Assembly: GCF_000716335.1 (NCBI RefSeq) | Contig: NZ_KL591002.1 | Coordinates: 199,857-263,856, forward strand | Source of the DNA: Streptomyces sp. NRRL S-118 | Lineage (GTDB): Bacteria; Actinomycetota; Actinomycetes; Streptomycetales; Streptomycetaceae | DNA length: 64,000 bases | Direction of reading: 5' to 3' | Part shown: one piece after another, positions 45,991-55,427 of the stretch | Position numbering within the stretch: the stretch's first letter is position 1 | How the letters are laid out: each line of letters starts with the position of its first letter | The notes under the pieces: generated by a model | Seen by the model: the letters and a program-made list of their open reading frames with translations, nothing else | Told to the model about the DNA's origin: nothing | Database searches by the model: none | Position numbers and translations under genes: made by a program

Positions 45991-47937
45991 TCAGATTCCC
46001 TTGGTCTTGATGGTGATGGTGCTGCCCTCGGGGGCCTGCCCGCCGCCGGGCACGGACTGGGACGAGACGGTGTCGCTCAGGAACGGGAAGGTCTTGTCGA
46101 CCTCCACCTGGAAACCGGCCGACTCCAGCGCCCGCCGGGCGTCGTCGATCTTGTCCCCGACGACGTCCGGGACGTCGACCATCCGCGGCCCCTTGGAGAC
46201 GGTCAGGGTGACCGTGTCCCCCTCGGCGGCCTGGCGGCCCTCGGCGGGGGACTGCCTGGCGACGCTCCCGGCCGCCTCGGTCGAGTGCACCCGCTCGGCG
46301 GCGACCTTCACGGTGAAGCCGGCGTCCTCCAGGGTACGGGTGGCGTCCTCGACCCGGTCGCCGGTGACGTCGGGGACGTCGATCGGGGCGCCCTTGCTGA
46401 CGACGAGCGCCACCGCGGAGTCCGGGGCCCGCAGCGTGCCGGGCGCCGGGTCGGTGCCGATCACCGCGCCCCGCTCGACCTCACGGCTGAACTCCCTGGT
46501 GACCGCGCCCGGCGCCAGCCCGAGGTCCGCCAGCTCGCGTTTGGCCTCGGCGAAGGGCTTGCCCTCCAGGTCCGGGACCTTCACGGTCTCCGGGCCGCGC
46601 GAGACGGTGAGCGTCACGGAGCCGTTGCCGCGGATCCGCTCACCGGGGGCCGGGTCCGTGGCCATGACGGTGCCCCGCTCGTAGGCGCCGCTGAAGTCCC
46701 GCTTCACCTGCTCGACCTCGAGGCCGGCGTCCTTGAGCCGCTTCTCCGCCTGCGCCTGCGTCTGGCCGAGGACCGTCGGGACGCGGGTGAACTGGCCCGA
46801 GTTGATGTACCAGACGCCGGCGCCGACGCCCAGGACGAGGAGGACGGCGACGAGCGCCGCGATCAGCCCGCGGCGCGGGTCGCGCGCCACCGGCCCCGGC
46901 CGGTCCGGGGCGGGCGGCGGGGGCGCGGGGGCCTCCAGACGGCTCGTGTGCTGCACGGAGTCCTGCGGGTCGGGCAGCGGCCGGGCGATCACGCTCGTCA
47001 CGTCGTCCGCGCCGGCCCCGTCACCGTCCCGGTCTCCGCCCTGGTCGTCCGCGGACGCGTGCTCCTGCGGCGGCACCAGGTCCAGCTGCTCGTCACCGAG
47101 AGCCGCCCGCGCCTCGCGGGCCTGCGCCAGAAGCGCCACCGCGTCGTGCGGACGGACCTCGGGATTGCGGGCGGTGGCGCTCGCCACCAGCTCGTCGAGC
47201 TCCACGGCCAGCCCCGGCACGGCGGCCGACGGCGCCGGTACGTCGGCGTTCAGGTGCTGGTAGAGCACCTGCGCGGGCGTGTCGCCGGAGTGCGGCTTGG
47301 CGCCGGTCAGCATCTCGTACAGGACGACACCGCACGCGTAGACGTCGGTACGGGTGTCGGCGGCGCCGTGTTCGATCTGCTCGGGCGCCAGGTAGGAGAC
47401 GGTGCCGAGGACGGATCCGGTGGTGTTGGTGGCGGCCCCGACGGCCCGTACGAGCCCGAAGTCGGCGACCTTGACCCGGCCGTCGTCCCCGATCAGGACG
47501 TTCTCCGGCTTCATGTCGCGGTGCACGAACCCCGCCCGGTGCGCCGCACCCAGCGCCGCGAGGACCGGCTCCAGGATGTCGAGCGCCGCCCGCGGCCGCA
47601 GCGCGCCGCGCTCGCGCAGCACGTCCCGCAGGGTGCAGCCGGCGACGTACTCCATCGCCAGGTAGACGTACGCCCCGTCGGCGCCCTGGTCGAAGACGCC
47701 CACCACGTTCGGGTGCGACAGCCGCGCCACGGACTTGGCCTCGCGGATGAAGCGCTCGACGAACGTCGCGTCGGTCGCGAGGGCGGGGTGCATCACCTTG
47801 AGCGCGAGCACGCGGTCGAGCCGGGTGTCCACGGCCCGGTACACCGTGGCCATGCCCCCGATGGCGATGCGGTCCTCGACTCGGTAGCGGCCGTCGAGCA
47901 GTCGGCCCACGAGCGGGTCGTGCAGGGTCGTATCCAC
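45991..47937 (-). CDS. Ser/Thr protein kinase with four PASTA domains (PknB-like)
   Basis: The 648-residue membrane kinase has a cytoplasmic Hanks-type domain (about 18-280) with IAIGGMATVYRA, LALKVM, FVHRDMKPENVLI and DFGLVRA, followed by a disordered juxtamembrane linker. One transmembrane helix (about 375-395, LIAALVAVLLVLGVGAGVWYI) leads to four extracellular PASTA repeats (VPTVLGQ, VPDLEGK, VPDVTGD, VPDVVGD). Such kinases sense muropeptides. The GTG start at 47937 has only a weak ribosome site. It is part of a kinase-nfo transcript. Confidence 0.92.
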   Translation of the reverse strand: MDTTLHDPLVGRLLDGRYRVEDRIAIGGMATVYRAVDTRLDRVLALKVMHPALATDATFVERFIREAKSVARLSHPNVVGVFDQGADGAYVYLAMEYVAGCTLRDVLRERGALRPRAALDILEPVLAALGAAHRAGFVHRDMKPENVLIGDDGRVKVADFGLVRAVGAATNTTGSVLGTVSYLAPEQIEHGAADTRTDVYACGVVLYEMLTGAKPHSGDTPAQVLYQHLNADVPAPSAAVPGLAVELDELVASATARNPEVRPHDAVALLAQAREARAALGDEQLDLVPPQEHASADDQGGDRDGDGAGADDVTSVIARPLPDPQDSVQHTSRLEAPAPPPPAPDRPGPVARDPRRGLIAALVAVLLVLGVGAGVWYINSGQFTRVPTVLGQTQAQAEKRLKDAGLEVEQVKRDFSGAYERGTVMATDPAPGERIRGNGSVTLTVSRGPETVKVPDLEGKPFAEAKRELADLGLAPGAVTREFSREVERGAVIGTDPAPGTLRAPDSAVALVVSKGAPIDVPDVTGDRVEDATRTLEDAGFTVKVAAERVHSTEAAGSVARQSPAEGRQAAEGDTVTLTVSKGPRMVDVPDVVGDKIDDARRALESAGFQVEVDKTFPFLSDTVSSQSVPGGGQAPEGSTITIKTKGI

Positions 47938-48047
47938 CCGCCCGAGTCTACGAGCCCGCACCGACACCCCCACCGCCCCGTACGGCACCCCCGCACGACT
48001 GCATCCGACCTGTGACACCCGGGCGGACCAGGCGCGGAGCCCGGGCC

Positions 48048-48845
<798 letters not shown>

Positions 48846-49046
48846 TCAGCCCCCCTGGACAGCGGTGAGGATCTCGATCCGGTCGCCCTCGCCGAGCAGC
48901 GTCCCCGCCCACTGGCCGCGCGGGACGACCGTTTCGTTGACCGCGGCGGCCACACCGGAGCGCGCGGTGGTGAGCGTGGCGACCAGGGCGTCGAGCGTGG
49001 TCGGGGCGGCGAGCTCGCGGGACTCGCCGTTCACGGAGACGTTCAT
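48846..49046 (-). CDS. thiS: Sulfur carrier protein ThiS
   Basis: The 66-residue ubiquitin-fold protein carries sulfur as a C-terminal thiocarboxylate. It begins MNVSVNGESRELA, contains VAAAVNETVVPR and ends with the required GG (AVQGG). ATG 49046 overlaps the thiO stop by 4 bases (ATGA). Confidence 0.93.
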   Translation of the reverse strand: MNVSVNGESRELAAPTTLDALVATLTTARSGVAAAVNETVVPRGQWAGTLLGEGDRIEILTAVQGG

Positions 49047-50239
49047 GACACTCCTGCGGAGACGGGAGCGGAGCCGGAAGCGGCAGGGCGGGAAGTGGCG
49101 GTGAACCGGGCCGCGGCGAAGGGCCGTGCCTCCTCCGGAAGGGTGCCGGTCGCGAGCACCTCGGCCATCACGTCGCCGGTGACCGGCGTCAGCAGCACAC
49201 CGTTGCGGTAGTGCCCCGTCGCCAGGTGCAGTCCGGGCAGGGCGGTCGGGCCGATCAGCGGCGCGTTGTCGGGGGAGCCGGGCCGCAGCCCCGCGCGGGT
49301 CTCGGTCAGCGGCAGCTCGGTGATGCCGGGCACCAGCTCGTGGGCGTCCCGCAGCAGCTCGTAGACCCCGCCCGCCGTGACCGTGGTGTCCCAGCCGAGC
49401 TCCTCGCTGGTGGCCCCGACGACCAGCTCGCCGTTCTCCCGCGGCACCAGGTACACCTGGCTGCCGCGCACCACCGCGCGTACCGTGCGCGACAGGAACG
49501 GCGCGTACGCGGGCGGCACCGTCAGCCGCAGCACCTGCCCCTTCACCGGCCGTACGGGCGGCAGCACCTCGTCCGGCACGCCGCCGAGCCGCCCGCTCAG
49601 GCTGCCCGCGGCCAGCACCACCTGTCCGGCGGCGACCCGCGTCCCGTCGCCCAGGACCGCTCCCGCCGCCCGGTCCCGTTCCACCAGGAGCCGCTCCGCC
49701 CGGGCCCGGTGGAGAAGCACCCCGGCCCGCTCGCAGGCGGCCACCAGCGCCGCCGCCAGCCGCCGCGGGTCGACCTGGTGGTCGCCGTCCACCCGGAGCC
49801 CGCCGCGCACGCCGGGCGCCAGCATCGGTTCGAGGCGGCGGCACTCGCGTCCGCTCAGCCACTCGGACTCCAGGCCCGAACGGCTCTGCAGGGCGTGCAG
49901 CTCCCGCAGGTGCGCGCGGTCGTCGGCGTCCAGGGCGACCGCGAGGGTGCCGCACGCGCGGTACCCGACGTCCGTCCCGCCGGCCGCCTCCCGCAGTTCG
50001 GCGACGAACTCCGGGTAGCGGCGCGCCGACGCGAGGTTGAGGCCGAGGAGCGTCTCCTCGCCGTAGTGCAGTTCGGTGACCGCGGCGAGCATGCCCGCCG
50101 CCACCTGGGCGGCCCCGCCGCCCGGTTCGGGGTCGACGACGGCGGTGCGCAGCCCGCGCTGCGCCGCCCGCCAGGCCGTGACCAGGCCGATGATCCCGCC
50201 CCCGATGACGAGGACATCCGGTCCTGTGCGTGGATGCAT
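49043..50239 (-). CDS. thiO: Glycine oxidase ThiO
   Basis: This FAD enzyme oxidises glycine to dehydroglycine for thiazole synthesis. The 398-residue protein has VLVIGGGIIGLVTAWRAA (dinucleotide fold), GGAAQVAAGMLA, HQVDPRRLAAAL and the C-terminal TRAGLRPGSPDNAPLIGP with HLATGHYRNGVLLTP. ATG 50239 is directly behind the TPP riboswitch, whose 3' part contains the GGGAGGGG ribosome site. It is the first gene of the thiOSG operon. Confidence 0.94.
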   Translation of the reverse strand: MHPRTGPDVLVIGGGIIGLVTAWRAAQRGLRTAVVDPEPGGGAAQVAAGMLAAVTELHYGEETLLGLNLASARRYPEFVAELREAAGGTDVGYRACGTLAVALDADDRAHLRELHALQSRSGLESEWLSGRECRRLEPMLAPGVRGGLRVDGDHQVDPRRLAAALVAACERAGVLLHRARAERLLVERDRAAGAVLGDGTRVAAGQVVLAAGSLSGRLGGVPDEVLPPVRPVKGQVLRLTVPPAYAPFLSRTVRAVVRGSQVYLVPRENGELVVGATSEELGWDTTVTAGGVYELLRDAHELVPGITELPLTETRAGLRPGSPDNAPLIGPTALPGLHLATGHYRNGVLLTPVTGDVMAEVLATGTLPEEARPFAAARFTATSRPAASGSAPVSAGVS

Positions 50240-50250
50240 GGGCGTCCAGC

Positions 50251-50339
50251 CCCTCCCTTCGCCGGCATGACCCGGATCAGGTTCGTACGGTCGGAGGCCG
50301 TCCAGCCTCCCTCTCAGCCCGGTGCGTCCGGGCTCCCGC
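50251..50339 (-). promoter_or_regulatory. TPP riboswitch (THI element)
   Basis: On the minus strand the element contains the conserved CTGAGAGGG, ACCGTACGAACCTGATCCGGGT and ATGCCGGCGAAGGGAGG parts of the thiamine pyrophosphate aptamer in order. The 3' end merges into the thiO ribosome-binding region, so binding of TPP most likely blocks translation of thiOSG. Confidence 0.95.
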
Positions 50340-50400
50340 GTGTGCTCTACGGTGGCCAGACTAACCCCACCCCGCAACGCGCAGTAAGGGAGCCTTCGCC

Positions 50401-50763
50401 GTGGCGCGCTCGCTCGACGGTCTCGTCCTCGCGCCGGTCGCCGACCAGGCCCCCGGCCAGGTGGGTACGCGGACCCGCTTCACCTACCACGAGGAGCCCG
50501 CGGAGCACCCGGAAGCGGGCAGCCGCGTCTGGGCCGAGTACGCGGGCGGGGACGTGGTGCGCGGGTTCCTCGTCGGCACGCGCGCGGGGGACCGGCTGGA
50601 CTTCCGGTACGTGCAGCTGAAGCGCAACGGGCGCACGGCGTCCGGGCACTGCGTCTCGACGGTCGTGGAGCTGCCGGACGGCCGCGTTCGGCTGGAGGAG
50701 ACCTGGGAATGGGAGTCCCAGGAGGGCACGGGCACCAGCGTGGTGGAGCAGCTGCCTTCCTGA
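50401..50763 (+). CDS. Conserved hypothetical protein
   Basis: The 120-residue soluble protein looks like a small beta barrel: alternating hydrophobic strands with RTRFTYHEEP, VVRGFLVGTRAGDRLDFRYVQL and RVRLEETWEWES. GTG 50401 has AAGGGAG nine bases upstream. It is conserved at this position in Streptomyces (from memory) and is divergent from thiO. I do not recognise a function. It precedes an FAD reductase by 28 bases. Confidence 0.72.
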   Translation: MARSLDGLVLAPVADQAPGQVGTRTRFTYHEEPAEHPEAGSRVWAEYAGGDVVRGFLVGTRAGDRLDFRYVQLKRNGRTASGHCVSTVVELPDGRVRLEETWEWESQEGTGTSVVEQLPS

Positions 50764-50791
50764 CGTCGCGTCAGCTACGTAAGGTGAGCGG

Positions 50792-52204
50792 GTGAGCGAG
50801 CGGATGAGTGCGAAGCGGCCCCCGGCCGAGGACCCGGCCGAGCAGCGGCCGGCGGACCAGCGGCCGACGGCCGGACAGCCCGCAGGCGGGCGAACGGCGT
50901 CCGGACAACCCGCAGGCGGGCGAACGGCGTCCGGGCGGCCGGCGGGGGACGGGCCGGTGCTCCGGCCGTCACCCGGGGAAGCCCCGGGGGGCGAGCCGTC
51001 GCCGGGCGGGCGGCGCGTCGTCATCGCCGGGGCCGGGATGGCCGGCGTGCAGACCGCCGTGGCACTGCGCGAACAGGGTTTCACCGGGCGGGTGCTGCTG
51101 ATCGGCGCCGAGCCCCACCAGCCGTACGACCGGCCGCCGCTGTCCAAGGCGGTTCTGCTCGGCAAGGCCGAGGGGTCCGCCTTCGAGGTCGACTTCGAAG
51201 CCCTCGGCATCGAACTGCGCCTGGGGGTGGAGGTCACCGGTGTACGCCCCGGCGCGCACGAGGTCGACACCGAGGCCGGGCCGGTCCCGTACGACGTCCT
51301 CGTCGTGGCGACCGGGTCCGTGCCCGTCACGCTGCCCGGCACCGAAGGCGTCCGGGGCGTCCATCTGCTGCGCACGCTCGACGACGCGGAGCGGCTGCGC
51401 CCCGTCCTGGCGGACCAGCACGACATCGTGGTCGTGGGCGCCGGCTGGATCGGGGCCGAGTTCACCACGGCCGCCCGCGAGGCCGGCTGCGCGGTCACGG
51501 TGGTCGAGGCCGCCGGCCGGCCACTCGCGGGCGCGCTGCCCGCCGAGGTCGCCGGCCCCATGGCCGAGTGGTACGACGAGAGCGGCGCCGCCCTCCTCAC
51601 GCACGCGCGCGTGGCGCACGTCGAGCCGGGCGAGGTGGCTCTGGAGGACGGCCGGCTGCTGCCCGCGGGGGCCGTGGTCGTCGGCATCGGCGCGCGGCCC
51701 GCCACCGACTGGCTCGAGGACTCCGGCATCGAGCTCGGCGAGGACGGCGCGATCGTGGCCGACGACCATCTGCGCACCTCGGTCACCGATGTGTACGCCG
51801 TCGGCGACTGCGCCTCCTTCCCCTCCGCCCGCTACGGCGAACGGCTGCTCGTCCACCACTGGGACAACGCGCTCCAGGGCCCGCGCACGGTCGCCGCCTG
51901 CATCGTGGGCGAGGCGCCCCGGGCGTACGACCCGGTGCCCTACTTCTGGTCCGAGCAGTTCGGCCGCTTCGTGCAGTACGCCGGCCATCACCCGGGCGCC
52001 GACACCATGGTGTGGCGGGGCGACCCGGCCGGTGCCTCCTGGTCCGTGGCGTGGCTGTGCGACGGCGCGCTGCGGGCGCTGCTGGCGGTGGGCCGCCCCC
52101 GCGACCTGGCGCAGGGCCGCAAGCTGATGGAAGCGGGCACGGTGCTCGATCCGCAGCGTGTGGCCGACCCGTCCGTCCCCCTGAAGGCCGCAGCTCAGCG
52201 GTAG
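50792..52204 (+). CDS. Ferredoxin-reductase-like FAD/NAD(P)H oxidoreductase
   Basis: The 470-residue protein belongs to the BphA4/rubredoxin-reductase family. The FAD-binding VVIAGAGMAGVQTAVALREQG begins near residue 75, the NAD(P)H site is IVVVGAGWIGAEFTTAAREAG, and the second FAD motif is VYAVGDCASFP. A C-terminal reductase domain follows (about 395-465). The first 72 residues are low-complexity Pro/Gly/Arg and include two 30-bp repeats. GTG 50792 is used; GTG/ATG codons slightly downstream are also possible. The electron acceptor is not encoded next to it. Confidence 0.88.
   Translation: MSERMSAKRPPAEDPAEQRPADQRPTAGQPAGGRTASGQPAGGRTASGRPAGDGPVLRPSPGEAPGGEPSPGGRRVVIAGAGMAGVQTAVALREQGFTGRVLLIGAEPHQPYDRPPLSKAVLLGKAEGSAFEVDFEALGIELRLGVEVTGVRPGAHEVDTEAGPVPYDVLVVATGSVPVTLPGTEGVRGVHLLRTLDDAERLRPVLADQHDIVVVGAGWIGAEFTTAAREAGCAVTVVEAAGRPLAGALPAEVAGPMAEWYDESGAALLTHARVAHVEPGEVALEDGRLLPAGAVVVGIGARPATDWLEDSGIELGEDGAIVADDHLRTSVTDVYAVGDCASFPSARYGERLLVHHWDNALQGPRTVAACIVGEAPRAYDPVPYFWSEQFGRFVQYAGHHPGADTMVWRGDPAGASWSVAWLCDGALRALLAVGRPRDLAQGRKLMEAGTVLDPQRVADPSVPLKAAAQR
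50873..50932. repeat. Two 30-bp tandem repeats in the reductase 5' coding region
   Basis: Units 50873-50902 and 50903-50932 differ at a single base (G or A at the sixth position). They encode GQPAGGRTAS twice. A partial third copy follows. Confidence 0.85.
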
Positions 52205-52266
52205 TCCGGCGCGCCCTCGGCGTAGCCCGGGTACCGACTGTCGGTCCGGGATGGCACGCTTGTCCC

Positions 52267-52632
52267 GTGACCGAGATTGACGCAAAGACCGATGCTCTCG
52301 TCCCTGCCTGGCTCCACCTGCCGGACATCGCGGACATGCTTGGTGTCGAGGTGACGCGGGTGCGGCAGCTGGTCAAGGAGGGCCAGCTGATCGCCGTGCG
52401 CCGCGGTGAGAACCGGACGCTGCAGGTGCCTGCCGCCTTCATCAAGGACGGCAAGGTGCTGAAGGGTCTGGCCGGGACCCTGACCCTGCTGAAGGACGAC
52501 GGCTTCACCGACGAAGAGATGCTGGAATGGCTCTTCACCCCCGACCCTTCCCTGCCGGGCACCCCCGCGCAGGCGCTCAGCGAGAATCGCGGCACGGAGG
52601 TGAAGCGCCGCGCCCAGGCGCTCGCCGTCTGA
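52267..52632 (+). CDS. Rv2175c-like DNA-binding protein
   Basis: The 121-residue protein has a winged helix (WLHLPDIADMLGVEVTRVRQLVKEGQLIAVRRG) and the C-terminal Rv2175c-type region (DDGFTDEEMLEWLF...LPGTPAQALSENRGTEVKRRAQALA). In M. tuberculosis Rv2175c is a DNA-binding substrate of the kinase PknL. Here a PASTA kinase gene lies about 4.3 kb away, though it is not adjacent. It starts with GTG; no strong ribosome site is seen. Confidence 0.88.
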   Translation: MTEIDAKTDALVPAWLHLPDIADMLGVEVTRVRQLVKEGQLIAVRRGENRTLQVPAAFIKDGKVLKGLAGTLTLLKDDGFTDEEMLEWLFTPDPSLPGTPAQALSENRGTEVKRRAQALAV

Positions 52633-52669
52633 CGTAACCGACGTACCGAACCGAACCGCACCGACACCA

Positions 52670-52720
52670 GGTGGTGGGCGGGACGGGCCCGGCTGCCCGG
52701 TGCCCGTCCCGCGCACCACC
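52670..52720 (+). terminator. Large hairpin between the Rv2175c-like gene and thiE
   Basis: GGTGGTG and GGGACGGGC on the left pair with GCCCGTCCC and CACCACC on the right, with a short internal mismatch. It is a plausible terminator. Confidence 0.55.
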
Positions 52721-52742
52721 GCACCCACGGGGGGAACACCTC

Positions 52743-53393
52743 ATGTCCACCGCACGCGCGCTCCTGTCCGACGCCCGGCTCTACCTGTGCACGGACGCCC
52801 GCAAGCGGCAGGGGGACCTCCCCGCGTTCCTCGACGCCGTGCTCGCCTCCGGTGTGGACGTCGTCCAGCTGCGCGACAAGGGCATGGAAGCCGGTGAGGA
52901 GCTGGAGCACCTGGCGGTGTTCGCGGACGCCTGCCGCCGCCACGGCAAGCTGCTCGCGGTGAACGACCGGGCCGACGTGGCCCACGCCATCGGCTCCGAC
53001 GTGCTGCACCTGGGCCAGGGCGACCTGCCGGTCCCCGCCGCCCGGGCGATCCTCGGCGACCGGGTGCTGATCGGCCGCTCCACGCACGCCGAGGGGGAGG
53101 TGGACGCGGCGGTCGCCGAGCCGGGCGTCGACTACTTCTGCACCGGGCCCTGCTGGCCCACCCCCACCAAGCCGGGGCGCTACGCGCCGGGCCTGGACCT
53201 GGTGCGGTACGCGGCGTCGCTGGACCAGGACCGGCCGTGGTTCGCGATCGGCGGCATCGACGCGGACACCCTGGACGAGGTGCTGGACGCCGGCGCCCGG
53301 CGGATCGTCGTCGTCCGGGCCATCACCGAGGCGGACGACCCCGCGGCGGCCGCGGCGGCGCTCGCCAAGCGGGTGCGCGAGCGGGCCGCCTGA
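52743..53393 (+). CDS. thiE: Thiamine-phosphate synthase
   Basis: ThiE joins the pyrimidine and thiazole halves of thiamine. The 216-residue TIM barrel shows [72 protein letters not shown] and [28 protein letters not shown], all standard motifs. GGGGG precedes the ATG. It is separate from thiOSG and no second TPP element was seen before it. Confidence 0.94.
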   Translation: MSTARALLSDARLYLCTDARKRQGDLPAFLDAVLASGVDVVQLRDKGMEAGEELEHLAVFADACRRHGKLLAVNDRADVAHAIGSDVLHLGQGDLPVPAARAILGDRVLIGRSTHAEGEVDAAVAEPGVDYFCTGPCWPTPTKPGRYAPGLDLVRYAASLDQDRPWFAIGGIDADTLDEVLDAGARRIVVVRAITEADDPAAAAAALAKRVRERAA

Positions 53394-53535
53394 GACCCGC
53401 CCGGAGCGGCGGGCCCCGCCCGGCCCCGCGGTGCCGGGAGACGCGGCTCGGCCATGTTTTGTCCGAGGGGTGGACAACAAACCGGCGAATCCGACAAATC
53501 CCCCCGCTCTTGTTGGGTGGCCGACCCACCCTCGC

Positions 53536-53541
53536 TAACCT
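53536..53541 (+). promoter_or_regulatory. -10 element of a likely leaderless metF transcript
   Basis: TAACCT lies six bases before the metF ATG with no ribosome site between, as in leaderless actinobacterial genes. Confidence 0.5.
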
Positions 53542-53547
53542 GCGGGT

Positions 53548-54465
53548 ATGGCCCTTGGCACACCCTCCACCAGGACGGATCGCGCCCTCACCGTGCGCGA
53601 TCTGCTCGCGACCGGCAAGACGACGTACTCCTTCGAGTTCTGGGCGCCCAAGACGGAGAAGGGCGAGCGGAACCTCTGGAACGCGCTGCGCCGGGTCGAG
53701 GCGGTGGCGCCGAGCTTCGTCTCCGTGACCTACGGGGCCGGCGGCTCCACCCGCTCCGGAACGGTGAAGGCCACCGAGCAGATCGCCGCCGACACCACCC
53801 TCACCCCCGTCGCGCATCTCACCGCGGTGAACCACACCATCGCCGAGCTGCGCAACATGATCGGCCAGTACGCCGACGCCGACATCCGCAACATCCTCGC
53901 CGTCCGGGGCGACCCGCCCGGCGACCCGATGGGCGAGTGGGTCCCGCACCCGGAGGGGGTGAGGTACGCCGCCGATCTCGTCCGGCTGATCAAGGAGTCC
54001 GGCGACTTCTGCGTGGGCGTCGCGGCCTTCCCCGAGATGCATCCGCGCTCCACGGACTGGGACACGGACATTCGTCATTTCGTGGACAAGTGCCGGGCGG
54101 GCGCCGACTACGCGATCACCCAGATGTTCTTCGATCCGGAGGATTATCTTCGGCTGCGCGACCGGACGTCCGCCAAGGGCTGCGAGACGCCGATCATCCC
54201 CGAAATCATGCCGGTCACCAGCGTGAAGCAGATCGAACGGTTCGCCCGGCTCAGCAACGCACACTTCCCGCCCGCCCTGAAAGAGCGGATCCTCGCCGTC
54301 CAGGACGATCCGGCCGCTGTACGCTCCATTGGCATCGAGTTCGCAACGGAGTTCGGCGCTCGTCTGCTGTCCGAGGGTGCTCCCGGGCTGCACTTCATCA
54401 CGCTGAACAACTCCACCGCGACGCTCGAGATCTACGAAAATCTCGGACTGCACGAGCAGTCCTGA
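53548..54465 (+). CDS. metF: Methylenetetrahydrofolate reductase
   Basis: MetF reduces 5,10-methylene-THF to 5-methyl-THF for methionine synthesis. The 305-residue flavoprotein has [84 protein letters not shown] and [17 protein letters not shown], in the usual order. A leaderless start is likely (TAACCT six bases upstream). It has no SAM riboswitch of its own. Confidence 0.94.
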   Translation: MALGTPSTRTDRALTVRDLLATGKTTYSFEFWAPKTEKGERNLWNALRRVEAVAPSFVSVTYGAGGSTRSGTVKATEQIAADTTLTPVAHLTAVNHTIAELRNMIGQYADADIRNILAVRGDPPGDPMGEWVPHPEGVRYAADLVRLIKESGDFCVGVAAFPEMHPRSTDWDTDIRHFVDKCRAGADYAITQMFFDPEDYLRLRDRTSAKGCETPIIPEIMPVTSVKQIERFARLSNAHFPPALKERILAVQDDPAAVRSIGIEFATEFGARLLSEGAPGLHFITLNNSTATLEIYENLGLHEQS

Positions 54466-54516
54466 CCGGCCGTACCCGCTCCGTGACGGGGCGGCGGCCG
54501 TACGAGAGGGGCGGGC

Positions 54517-55383
54517 ATGGGCTGGACGGTCCTCTACATCGCGTTCGGAATCGTCGCGTTGTGGCTGCTCGGTGAAGTGCTCCTGCAGTACAAGGCACGG
54601 CTGCGCTGGCGCCTGCTCGCCTTCGCGGGCTTCCTGGGCGTGGTCGTGGGCGTGCTGCTGCCCTCCGTCGCGGTGATCATCGCTGGCGCGCTCGCCTTCG
54701 CGGTCGGCCAGACGTACGTCACGCTCTCGTTCCGCCGCGGCTTCTCCACCGGCTGGGCGCTCGGCGGCAGCCCCGGCGCGAGCCGCCGGCGCCGGTCCGG
54801 CGCCGCGGAGGGCGGTCCCACGCTCCAGGTCACCGACCTCGACTACGACACGCCCGAACCGCCGGCCACGCCCGCCGACACCACGGCCGTCTACGAGCCC
54901 CAGCCCCTCCCGGACGAAACCGGGCAGTACGGCGTCTACACGGGCCCCTCCGGCTCCTCCGGTCCCTCCGCGGCCTACGGATTCGAGCAGGCCGGGTCCG
55001 ACGCGTACGCCGACCGGAACGCGTCGTACGACTCCGGCTTCAGCAGCTACGCCCAGCCCGGGTACGAGACGCAGGACGCCTACACCTACTCCGCCTCGTA
55101 CGACTACGACACCGGACAGCAGCACTACGCCTCCTACTCCGACCCGTACATCGGCCCCAGCGGCGGCCCCGGCGCCCAGCCGTACGGCGGGTACGACGGC
55201 TACGGTGGCCCGCAGCCCTACGCGGACCCCTACGGGGACGGCGCCCAGTACGGCACCGACACGCCCCCCGGCGGCGTCTGGGTGCCGCAGCAGCGCGACG
55301 GGGAGCAGCAGTACCCCCCGCCGCCGCCCGGGCAGCCCTCGCCGTACGGCTACGACCCGAACGACTCGCAGTACCGCTACTGA
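54517..55383 (+). CDS. Membrane protein with Tyr/Gly-rich disordered C-terminal region
   Basis: The 288-residue protein has two N-terminal transmembrane helices (about 3-20 and 32-68 as a hairpin), a short basic stretch (RRRRSG), then about 180 residues rich in Tyr, Gly, Pro and Ser with repeated SYDSGFSSYAQPGY-like units. Such tails may form condensates or bind other proteins. The family is unknown to me. It follows metF by 51 bases on the same strand. Confidence 0.7.
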   Translation: MGWTVLYIAFGIVALWLLGEVLLQYKARLRWRLLAFAGFLGVVVGVLLPSVAVIIAGALAFAVGQTYVTLSFRRGFSTGWALGGSPGASRRRRSGAAEGGPTLQVTDLDYDTPEPPATPADTTAVYEPQPLPDETGQYGVYTGPSGSSGPSAAYGFEQAGSDAYADRNASYDSGFSSYAQPGYETQDAYTYSASYDYDTGQQHYASYSDPYIGPSGGPGAQPYGGYDGYGGPQPYADPYGDGAQYGTDTPPGGVWVPQQRDGEQQYPPPPPGQPSPYGYDPNDSQYRY

Positions 55384-55398
55384 GCCGGGCCCCTGCCC

Positions 55399-55419
55399 CG
55401 GGCCGTGCCGCACGGCCCG
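55399..55419. terminator. Hairpin between convergent genes
   Basis: CGGGCCGTG and CACGGCCCG form a 9-bp stem with a CCG loop. Confidence 0.6.
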
Positions 55420-55427
55420 CGCTGCGG

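Noticed and set aside
50873..50932. Possible CRISPR
   Set aside because: The units are adjacent with no spacers and lie in a coding sequence.
53394..53547. SAM or cobalamin riboswitch before metF
   Set aside because: No consensus segments were found and the gene seems leaderless.
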